Source: Phocaeicola_A sp045545095
GTDB taxonomy: Bacteria; Bacteroidota; Bacteroidia; Bacteroidales; Bacteroidaceae
NCBI GenBank assembly: GCA_045545095.1
Contig: JAZQAG010000056.1
Location: forward strand, 1 to 55,989
DNA: 55,989 nt
Direction of reading: 5' to 3'
The position numbers and the translations under genes are program-made. Positions 27,301 through 34,410 of the stretch are shown here, in pieces; within the stretch, counting starts at the first letter, position 1; every line of letters starts with the position of its first letter. The notes below the pieces were generated by a model that ran no database searches, was not told where the DNA came from, and saw only the letters and a list, made by a program, of their open reading frames with translations.

Positions 27301-30300
27301 GACATTACTTTCAGAAGAACCATCGACCAGTAATACTTGGGAGCGTGTTGGAATAAACTTGAGTAGTGAAGAAGGTGCAACAATGAATTTTGTTCTCTAT
27401 AATTTTGCCAATACCCAACAGGCAAAACTTGTTGTGGATAAGGAAATTATCAGAACTAATATTACGAATAAAAAACCGACAAACATTCCTGTTGTACTTA
27501 CAAATACAGGATTGGGGGAAACAGGGCGTATTACTGTAACTGTGCCTGAGAATCAGAATTTCTTTTCTCTAACAACTCCAACAGAGATTCCTTCTTTATC
27601 TACAGGAGACAGTGTTGTTGTAGGATTATGCTTCAATCCGGAAGGGCTTGATGTAAATGTCGTTCAAAAAGGAAATATAGCCATTAATTGTGAAAATGCT
27701 GATGGTCAAATTGTTTCATATAGTCTGAAAGTTGTAGGCGAGGAGCATGGAAACTTGCTCGTACGTGTTCAAGATGAAAGTACTATATATGGAACTGCAG
27801 ATGGTCAATATCCTTATGTTGAAGGTGCTTATGTTGTGCTGAAAGATTATAATACAGGTAAAACTCTTTATACGGATACGACAACCGTAGAAGGGGCTGT
27901 ACTTTTTGAACAAATTCCAGAAGGATATTATACATTGTATGTTTCGGCATCCAAGCATAGTTCGTATATGCAACATGTCTTGGTTAGTCCGGGGGAGACA
28001 ACGGAACATTTGGCAACAATTTCATATCAGGCAATCAGCATCAGATGGAATGTTGAAGAGACGACTGTGGAAGATAAGTATGAAATTGTTTCTGAGTTTG
28101 TTTATGAAACCCAAGTGCCGGTACCTGTTGTAGAACTAATAACACCAGATACATTAGATTTGTATGATGTGGAACTTGGAGGACAATTATTGTATCATGT
28201 TACAGTTGTAAACCGTGGTCTTATTACAGCTAATAATGTTTGTGTTGAATTGCCTGTACGGGAAGGCTTCTTATTTACTCCACTTGATGAATACGCAGGC
28301 TTTGATTTGGCTCCACAGGAAGGACGTTCAATCCCTGTCTTGGTTACATTAGATACCCAATCTGTCAGTGTGATAAGTACATTTGCTAGTACTAAAGCTT
28401 CTAAAGGAAAATGTCATAGTGAAACCTTTGCTAATTGGCAATGGGTCTGTAAAGGCGATAGAACTGCGTGGATAGGAAGAATTGTTAAATTCTTGATGCG
28501 TACTTGCGATCCGGATGAACCGGAAAATAGTCCGAAAGATCCGACTCCTGGAAATGAAGAACCTACGAGACCTGAATATCCGGATGGGCCAGAAGCTAGA
28601 GAACCACAAATCGGATATATAAAACGCCCTAGATCTCATGTGGATTTAATGGCGATTAATGAAGTACTTAGTACGGTATTTTGTTCTATGGGTTGTCTTA
28701 TTCCTGATTTGCCAGAACTTCCTCCTCCTTTTAATGAAATATTAAAAGAGTTAATGGAGTATTATAATATTCCAGAGCCAAATAGCAGGTTAAAGTGTAT
28801 AAAGCAGGAATTGGAAAATCACGGAAATCGTTTTTCTAGATCATCAACTTTTGGTAGGTCACAGGAATTGCGTGATTATTATCTTGATCGTTTGCAATTG
28901 TTGATTGAGTATGAATCAGTTATTGATTCGTATTATAAAGAACTGACTGATGCGCCTAAAATGTTGGATGATGAGGAAACCGTTAATTTGTTGATATCTA
29001 ATTTGGATATCATACTTAATGGTATAACTCAAATGCATAATGATGGAACGCTTTATTCAACTGATATTCATTCCATTTATGCTACATATATTCAAAATAT
29101 GCCTCAGCAAATGCCGGATTGGTATGACTTTAACTTGATGTCCTTCATTGAACGCCAAATTAATACGTTCCGCATATATGATAAAATGGATGTCTTAGAT
29201 ACAAATTATTGTGACACCAACTTGTTGGAAAAGTATCGGAGTGAGATAAATAGATATGAGCAGAATATTAAAGAATTGGGTTATGTCGATTGCTTGGATA
29301 TGATTCAAATCATGAATGAAGATGCAGAAGTTATAAATGGAAATTCTGAAAATGTATGTGCTTCAGTAAAGTTACAATTCAAGCAAGAAATGGTATTTAC
29401 CCGTCAAGCATTCCGTGGAACTTTGGTTATTGAAAATAGTACGAGTGAAAAGCTGACAGATATTTCTCCGTTTATCAATGCAACAAATGAAGATGGCATA
29501 TTGGCAACTGGTCATGAAATGCAGATTAATTTGGAATCTGTAGAAGGGCTTGTCGAAACATCTGATGGGGTGTATTCTCTTGATGGAAATCAAACAGGAA
29601 CATTTACATTCCTTTTTATACCAACAAAATTTGCAGCTCCCAACAATGATGTGACGTATAAGTTTGGAGGTTCGTTGACATTCAATGATGGTAATGGTTT
29701 GAAACAACATACACTCTATCCTGTTGCTTTACTTGTGAAACCTACACCAGAATTGGACTTGACCTATTTCATGCAACGGGATATCTTTGGAGATGATCCA
29801 TTGACAGAGATTGTAGAACCTATGTCTCCTGCAGAGTTCACTTTGTTGATTACTAACAAAGGTTATGGAGATGCAACGGATGTACGTATGACAACTCATC
29901 AACCGGAGATTATAGACAATGAAAAGGGCCTGTTAATAGACTTTGAATTGTTGAGTTCGCAGCTGAATGGTGGGGAACATATTTTGGCACTGGATAGTAG
30001 TGTCGTGACTGAATTCGGAACAATCCCGGCTCAGAGTACAGCCTATGCCCAATGGTGGTTGCAATCAACTTTGTTGGGCCACTTTACGGAGTACGATATA
30101 GAAGCCACTCATGTAAGCAGTTATGGCAATGAGGACCTTTCGTTGTTGGATGAGGTGACTATTCATGAACTTATCCACAGTTTGAAGGTGCCGGGAGTAG
30201 ATGGAAAAACTTTGGCAGGATTCTTGGTGAATGATATTGCGGACGCTGAGGATAGGCCAGATATGCTTTATTTGTCAGATGCTACGATAGAGAGTGTCAA

Positions 30301-32521
30301 TGTGACTACCGTGGCGAATATCACAATGAAGAGTGATACGGAATATCTGTTGGAGGTAACTCCTACAGTTGCAGGTTGGAACTATGGTTCAATTATTGAC
30401 CCGACTAATGGAAAACAAAATCTGATTGGCATTATCCGTCAAAGTGATGGTCAGGAAATTAATGTACGTAATTTCTGGCAGACGGACCGTACGTTGCGAG
30501 ACGGACGTGACCCGTTGTATGAGAACAGACTGCATTTCGCTGACAAGATGGGAACTGCAGTGGAACAATATCTGTTGACCTTTGCGCCCAAACCGGAGTT
30601 GGAACTGGCCGTAGAGGCTTTCACCGGTGTGCCAAGTGAGAGTACTGTATTATATAAGGTATTAGAAACTGTCACCGTCCGTTTCAATAAACCTATCGAT
30701 GCCAGCACCTTTACAACGGAAGATTTGACTTTGAACTGCCAAGGAAAGGCAATGGATGTATCGAAGGTGGTAATTACAGCATTGGATGAACAGGAATTTG
30801 AATTGAATGTCTCTGAACTGACCAAAGGTAGTAACGGCTACTATGTCCTGACCGTCCAAACGGCAGGGATTGAAGACAATGAAGGATTCAAAGGTGCTAC
30901 AGGCAAACAGGCAACATGGATTCAGTTTGCCGATGGTAAGGTGACTCTGAAGGTGAATGCTTCTCCTATAGATGGCGGTACAGTAACTCCGAAGACCGGT
31001 TTGCAGGATTATGGCACAACAGTTGCTTTGGAGGCTTCGCCTGCCGAAGGCTTTGATTTCCTCAACTGGACACGTGGCGGTGAGGTATTGGCAACAACAC
31101 CGGCCTATGAACTCCGAATGGAAGGAGATGCAGAAGTCGTGGCCATGTTTACCCGTAAGCATTATGATGTGACGATAATCTGTGATGAAACATGGGGTAC
31201 TGTGACAGGTGGCGGTACGGGTATCTATGATTACGGAACAGTATTGACATTGACAGCAGAGCCACAGGTGGGTTATACCTTCGTCGGGTGGAATGTGAAT
31301 GGAGAAATGGTGGACGCTCTTCGTACATGGAGCGATACCGTCCGTCAGGCAATGACCATTGAACCGCTCTTTGCAAAGATTGAGAATGTGACTGTTGATT
31401 ACGAATTCCAGAAAGGATGGAACTGGTTCTCGGTAAATGTGGCCGACAAGAATCTGAATAATCCTTCAGTCTTCCTTGCTCCTATGGGAAGTGTAGCCAA
31501 CAGATTGTTGGGACAGAATGGTGAACTGACCAACGATCCAGTGTTGGGATGGACAGGTACCTTGGAGACCATATATCCCAATCAGGGATACAAGTTGCAG
31601 GTGGCAGAGGATATATCATTCCAACTGACCGGTGAACCTTTAGGAGTGGATGGTAATACCATCACTTTGCAGGATGGATGGAACTGGATCAGTTACAGAC
31701 CCCAAGATGAAATGGCTGTCGATGAGGCTTTGAAGAACTTGGTAGCCACAACGCACGATGTGATAAAAGGTAAAGCCGGTTTTGCCATGTACAATGGTGC
31801 CGCCTGGATTGGAAGTCTGGAAAAGATGATGCCAGGAGCCGGTTATATGGTTCAGTCACAAGGGGTGAAATCATTCAACTACCCGGCAACAGGCCCTGTA
31901 TCCCAGAATTATTTGCGGATGGCCTTGCTGGCTGACGATGAGGCGACAGATATCCCTTCATCATTTGAGTTCGATCTCCATAAATACGAAAGTAATATGG
32001 CTGTTGTGGCCAGACTGTATGAGGCAGGATCCTTGGTGGAGAATCCTTCATCTTACCTGATTGCCGCCTTTGTCGATGGAGAATGTCGTGGTGTCTCAGT
32101 CGAAAAGGATGGATATATGTTCCTCACCATTCACGGTGATGTGGAAAATGAACGGGTGTTATTCATGGCATACAACAGGCAGACTGGTATGTATAATGAG
32201 ATTAAAGAGACTGTACTTTTCAATAAAGGTGTCGTAGGTACTTTTGAGAATCCACAAAATCTTATGATATATACGACTGGCATAGAAGCTATAGAAGGAA
32301 ATGTATGTATGGTATGTACGGACAAGCAGGTGCGGCTGTATGGTAATCTGTCTATGGTGACACATCTGACCATTACAGACATGAGTGGTGTCCAACAGCA
32401 GGTATATGGCAGTATCCCAGACAATGGGGTAATAGATGCTTCGGGATTGGCTGCTGGCATGTATGTGGTATCTGCCTATACGACTAATGGCATAATCCAA
32501 CAGAAATTCGTACGACGATAA
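24359..32521 (+). CDS. Giant multidomain surface protein (cohesin-like, CARDB, Calx-beta, InlB-like, T9SS C-terminal domain)
   Basis: A protein of 2720 residues with a signal peptide ending near AQ28. Module order: cohesin-like domain (30-165; MKGSTVALPICMDNV and ALQFTLEMPEGV); CARDB (172-290); Calx-beta repeats (about 292-700; VIEDNEFPTL, YDNDLPEID, LDDDGPALK); CARDB (710-815); a macroglobulin-like module; CARDB-like units; a carboxypeptidase-regulatory-like domain (1130-1225). A Pro-rich linker (1383-1415) is followed by a helical region of unknown kind (1424-1660), further CARDB-like domains, an SbsA-like Ig (2080-2190), two InlB-like repeats (2195-2340) and WNWFSVN/WNWISYRP modules. A T9SS type-A-like sorting domain (2642-2720) ends the chain. 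Such architecture fits a long stalk or scaffold. The central third is notably AT-rich. No catalytic motif was identified. Confidence 0.8.
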   Translation: MKLNRMKARYILGWICLFLLGTVNVLAQTENRLYIPDVSGMKGSTVALPICMDNVAEVTALQFTLEMPEGVTLDASSLALTEARTVDHLVTVRNPQAENVYTFMAYSPTNQNIKGNSGEVMTIKLHIPETFQEESVHQMELSDVVLSRTDGTNVMTSFQSGNLKVLGTPDLQVEGIAADKQQVNPGEKLVVSWTVNNIGSMPTNAGWSERITLVSADGSYSTLLGNVNYSNVLGAGAVLSRQVEVALPELLGIGDEAKIQVEVKPYSDTGEPGSLLGNNTALSDASLTVGKVLYLEIPQVSVQENTSSLVRCKLSRSGSWQNVETFTMNKNDESRVELPETVSISAGQSGTYFYLSMIDNEVLDNDSIVTLAISGNGYEEVSGKLVIEDNEFPTLTVKASQAEINEGETFQLVVTSERAVSVPTIVYLTCDHPKRFTYPAQVTMPAGEKQVTIDVVATEDEQPDVTVSAAFTVSAAKHNSAEELVLLYDNDLPEIDLVLTPSTISESAGPTAVMATLRRLSHTDNKITVRLSDDSNNRIYYSTKSITLEAGMTEAEFTMGVVDNSLVDGEHTYQVTAAVYISSCSCSPSGTEMGVVSRSLTVLDDDGPALKIETSKSMMLEGAEEATVLTITRNTDTSEPLTVAITSDYDEGLSYERTVTIPAGATSVKVPVAVKANETSSDDRTVVFSVVATGYTKGTCWVMVTDQTLPDMTVKSVNVAPTEILAGDKYSIDITFANIGIKEIPARSTYSVSVNGEILTLTIAEPILSMEEKVVSLNFIAPSVPGKYNIGIECNKGRDFDEILEFNNTFTIPFVVNPAYTYTVETDRTNYQMGDVVKISGKVTALKGGNSGIEVEPYIVCYGSRQALLATTDINGNFEAEYTLPSGMGGDFTIGACAPGEGMKDGTATIHVYGMARTTASYIKSYLTVGTPYVVNVPIKNLSSLPLHNIKATVTDNGGHYQVTAKDITLLEGNSETLVELTLLSEEPSTSNTWERVGINLSSEEGATMNFVLYNFANTQQAKLVVDKEIIRTNITNKKPTNIPVVLTNTGLGETGRITVTVPENQNFFSLTTPTEIPSLSTGDSVVVGLCFNPEGLDVNVVQKGNIAINCENADGQIVSYSLKVVGEEHGNLLVRVQDESTIYGTADGQYPYVEGAYVVLKDYNTGKTLYTDTTTVEGAVLFEQIPEGYYTLYVSASKHSSYMQHVLVSPGETTEHLATISYQAISIRWNVEETTVEDKYEIVSEFVYETQVPVPVVELITPDTLDLYDVELGGQLLYHVTVVNRGLITANNVCVELPVREGFLFTPLDEYAGFDLAPQEGRSIPVLVTLDTQSVSVISTFASTKASKGKCHSETFANWQWVCKGDRTAWIGRIVKFLMRTCDPDEPENSPKDPTPGNEEPTRPEYPDGPEAREPQIGYIKRPRSHVDLMAINEVLSTVFCSMGCLIPDLPELPPPFNEILKELMEYYNIPEPNSRLKCIKQELENHGNRFSRSSTFGRSQELRDYYLDRLQLLIEYESVIDSYYKELTDAPKMLDDEETVNLLISNLDIILNGITQMHNDGTLYSTDIHSIYATYIQNMPQQMPDWYDFNLMSFIERQINTFRIYDKMDVLDTNYCDTNLLEKYRSEINRYEQNIKELGYVDCLDMIQIMNEDAEVINGNSENVCASVKLQFKQEMVFTRQAFRGTLVIENSTSEKLTDISPFINATNEDGILATGHEMQINLESVEGLVETSDGVYSLDGNQTGTFTFLFIPTKFAAPNNDVTYKFGGSLTFNDGNGLKQHTLYPVALLVKPTPELDLTYFMQRDIFGDDPLTEIVEPMSPAEFTLLITNKGYGDATDVRMTTHQPEIIDNEKGLLIDFELLSSQLNGGEHILALDSSVVTEFGTIPAQSTAYAQWWLQSTLLGHFTEYDIEATHVSSYGNEDLSLLDEVTIHELIHSLKVPGVDGKTLAGFLVNDIADAEDRPDMLYLSDATIESVNVTTVANITMKSDTEYLLEVTPTVAGWNYGSIIDPTNGKQNLIGIIRQSDGQEINVRNFWQTDRTLRDGRDPLYENRLHFADKMGTAVEQYLLTFAPKPELELAVEAFTGVPSESTVLYKVLETVTVRFNKPIDASTFTTEDLTLNCQGKAMDVSKVVITALDEQEFELNVSELTKGSNGYYVLTVQTAGIEDNEGFKGATGKQATWIQFADGKVTLKVNASPIDGGTVTPKTGLQDYGTTVALEASPAEGFDFLNWTRGGEVLATTPAYELRMEGDAEVVAMFTRKHYDVTIICDETWGTVTGGGTGIYDYGTVLTLTAEPQVGYTFVGWNVNGEMVDALRTWSDTVRQAMTIEPLFAKIENVTVDYEFQKGWNWFSVNVADKNLNNPSVFLAPMGSVANRLLGQNGELTNDPVLGWTGTLETIYPNQGYKLQVAEDISFQLTGEPLGVDGNTITLQDGWNWISYRPQDEMAVDEALKNLVATTHDVIKGKAGFAMYNGAAWIGSLEKMMPGAGYMVQSQGVKSFNYPATGPVSQNYLRMALLADDEATDIPSSFEFDLHKYESNMAVVARLYEAGSLVENPSSYLIAAFVDGECRGVSVEKDGYMFLTIHGDVENERVLFMAYNRQTGMYNEIKETVLFNKGVVGTFENPQNLMIYTTGIEAIEGNVCMVCTDKQVRLYGNLSMVTHLTITDMSGVQQQVYGSIPDNGVIDASGLAAGMYVVSAYTTNGIIQQKFVRR

Positions 32522-32542
32522 CAGACATTCATGAAATGAAAG

Positions 32543-32584
32543 AATAAGGGGAGTGTAGCATGGCATACACTCCCCTTATTTGTT
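32543..32584 (+). terminator. Intrinsic terminator of the surface-protein operon
   Basis: AATAAGGGGAGTGTA (32543-32557) pairs perfectly with TACACTCCCCTTATT (32566-32580). Only a short T-rich stretch follows, but the stem is strong and lies 22 bases after the stop. Confidence 0.8.
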
Positions 32585-32619
32585 GTAAAAAATGGTTGGG
32601 AAACTCCCCTTTTTCACGC

Positions 32620-32697
32620 AGCAGGCTGCATTGGCTTACGGAGCAGACTGCGTTGGCAATTGCAGCCTGCTACATAACCCGATGTAGCAGGCTGCAT
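32620..32697. repeat. GCAGCAGGCTGC repeats and perfect hairpin
   Basis: TGCAGCCTGCTACAT (32661-32675) pairs perfectly with ATGTAGCAGGCTGCA (32682-32696). Variants GCAGCAGGCTGCATTGGC and GGAGCAGACTGCGTTGGC occur just before it. The element lies between two convergent genes and could end the DUF4301 transcript. Confidence 0.6.
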
Positions 32698-32707
32698 AAT
32701 TAAGCTA

Positions 32708-34219
32708 TTATTGATGCTGTTCGCGCAACAGGTCGTTCACTGTTTTGACGGGGTTGAATGTGCCAAGACTGACCTCTACGAAGACGGTGCTCCAGTCGCT
32801 CATGGCCCCATTCCACAAGCCGGGAAGTTCGAGGGCTTTCAACTCGCGGCCGCTCTTACTCTTATAGCTGATGAAACCGGTTGCCTTGTCCACATACTTG
32901 GTAAGGTCGAACTTCTCTCCCTTATAGTTCTTGATGGCGCAGACAAGATCCACCGGATTGAAATGGGTACCCTGCTCGAACATGGCTTTCTTGGCCGGGT
33001 CGTTCATGTCTATCTGTGAACTTTCGAGGATTTGCAATGAAACGGTGCCATCCTGATTGTATGCAAGGAACGGGCCACCACCGGGTTCGCCTACATTCTT
33101 CACCATACCGCATACACGCATAGGACGATTCAACTTCTTTATCAGATAGAGCACCAATTCGGCATCTTCCAACTCTTTGATATCGGACTTGCGGCAATAG
33201 AGATGCTGTTGGACAAAGCGGATAATTTCTTCAATCTGCTCCTGGGTGTATTGACCGCTGTTCAGCAAACGGATGTATTCGAATGCTTGCTTCTGGAGGC
33301 TGACAAGTACACCGGCCAACAGGTTCTTATAGGTGACAGTCTCCTCTTTCAGTCTGTCGGGGACTACATTGTCGATATTCTTGATGAAGACGATGTCTGC
33401 ATCAAGGTCGTTCAGGTTCTCTATCAGGGCACCGTGTCCGCCCGGGCGGAAGAGTAATGAACCATCGCTGTTGCGGAAGGGCTTGTTCTCCATGTCGGCA
33501 GCCACCGTATCAGTTGACGGCTTCTGCTCTGAGAATCCGATGTTATAAGTGATGCCATACTTTTGGGCATAGAGGGAGGCCTTCTCTGCTACCAGAGCCT
33601 CGAAGAGTGCACGATGTTCGGGAGATACTGTGAAGTGTACATTTACCTGTCCGTCCTTACCTGATGCATAGAGGGCACCTTCCACCAGGTGTTCTTCCAA
33701 TGGAGTGCGTGAACCATCAGCATAGCTATGGAACTTCAAGAGACCTTTAGGCAGTTGGCCGTAGTTCAGTCCGGCACCTTCGAGCAGAGCTGCGACAATA
33801 GCTTTGTAGGCTCCTCCGGCCAATAGGGTAGGGATATCCTTTCCATGAATCTTCTCGCATGCTTTATTCAAATCTTCATAGAAAGCAAAACTTGTCAGGC
33901 TGTCGAAGAACTTCTTTTCAAAATCGGTGACGGGTGTTTCGTGGTCACCTCCCAAGAACTCGAACAGGTTCTTGAACATACGGCTGGCTGCACCGGATGC
34001 CGGGACAAACTTCACAATGGTTCCATCTCCTTTCTTGTATTCTTCCCAAGCCTTCAGATAGGGCTCTTTCTCGGGAGCAATAATACCTTTGCCGATAGAG
34101 GCGGCAGCCTCCAGTTCAAGGTAGGGAAATCCTCTCTCAAAGCTGGCCAGTTGGTCAGCTATCTGTGCCTCAGAAATTCCTTTCTTGGCCAGCTGTTCTT
34201 TGTCTTGTGGGGTCAACAT
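32708..34219 (-). CDS. DUF4301 family protein
   Basis: A 503-residue soluble protein without signal peptide or membrane segment. It resembles the DUF4301 family, widespread and single-copy in Bacteroidetes and without known function. Segments I associate with it are KFVPASGAASRMFKNL near residue 72, GHGALIENLNDLDADIVFIKNIDNV near 258-282 and RPMRVCGMVKNVGEPGGGPF near 362. Glycine-rich loops in a PASGAASRM context and the GGHGALIENL motif recall nucleotide-sugar pyrophosphorylase-like folds, so a nucleotidyltransferase-like activity is conceivable, but I cannot show it. The gene is monocistronic between convergent and divergent neighbours. Heptamer repeats lie immediately upstream of its ATG. 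Confidence 0.8.
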   Translation of the reverse strand: MLTPQDKEQLAKKGISEAQIADQLASFERGFPYLELEAAASIGKGIIAPEKEPYLKAWEEYKKGDGTIVKFVPASGAASRMFKNLFEFLGGDHETPVTDFEKKFFDSLTSFAFYEDLNKACEKIHGKDIPTLLAGGAYKAIVAALLEGAGLNYGQLPKGLLKFHSYADGSRTPLEEHLVEGALYASGKDGQVNVHFTVSPEHRALFEALVAEKASLYAQKYGITYNIGFSEQKPSTDTVAADMENKPFRNSDGSLLFRPGGHGALIENLNDLDADIVFIKNIDNVVPDRLKEETVTYKNLLAGVLVSLQKQAFEYIRLLNSGQYTQEQIEEIIRFVQQHLYCRKSDIKELEDAELVLYLIKKLNRPMRVCGMVKNVGEPGGGPFLAYNQDGTVSLQILESSQIDMNDPAKKAMFEQGTHFNPVDLVCAIKNYKGEKFDLTKYVDKATGFISYKSKSGRELKALELPGLWNGAMSDWSTVFVEVSLGTFNPVKTVNDLLREQHQ

Positions 34220-34266
34220 AATTTTTTGGTTTATGATTTATGGTTTATGATTTATGATTTATTGCT
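34220..34266 (-). repeat. Heptamer array in the DUF4301 leader
   Basis: Five tandem 7-mers (TTTATGA, TTTATGG, TTTATGA, TTTATGA, TTTATTG on the plus strand, 34232-34266) end 12 bases before the start codon. On the mRNA they read AATCATA units, like the ATTCATA units before the ABC-F gene. Confidence 0.7.
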
Positions 34267-34312
34267 CGTCACTCGTAGTCCGTAGCAGGTCACTTGTAGC
34301 TCCTTACTGTTC
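34266..34312. repeat. REP-like intergenic repeat, copy 2
   Basis: GCTCGTCACTCGTAGTCCG followed by TAGCAGGTCACTTGTAGCTCC resembles the repeat at 50280-50345 (reverse complement TCACTCGTAGTTCGTAGCTC). Confidence 0.5.
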
Positions 34313-34382
34313 ACAAGTCACTAAAATGCGTTCAAAAATACAAAAACTTACTATTCCATGATAATAAATGAGAGAAAAAATG

Positions 34383-34390
34383 TAATTTTG
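34383..34390 (+). promoter_or_regulatory. Probable -7 element of the relA-like gene
   Basis: TAATTTTG lies 20 bases before the ATG at 34411; the leader would be only about 15 bases. No clear -33 box was seen. Confidence 0.45.
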
Positions 34391-34410
34391 ACCTCAAAAT
34401 TTGGAAGGAT

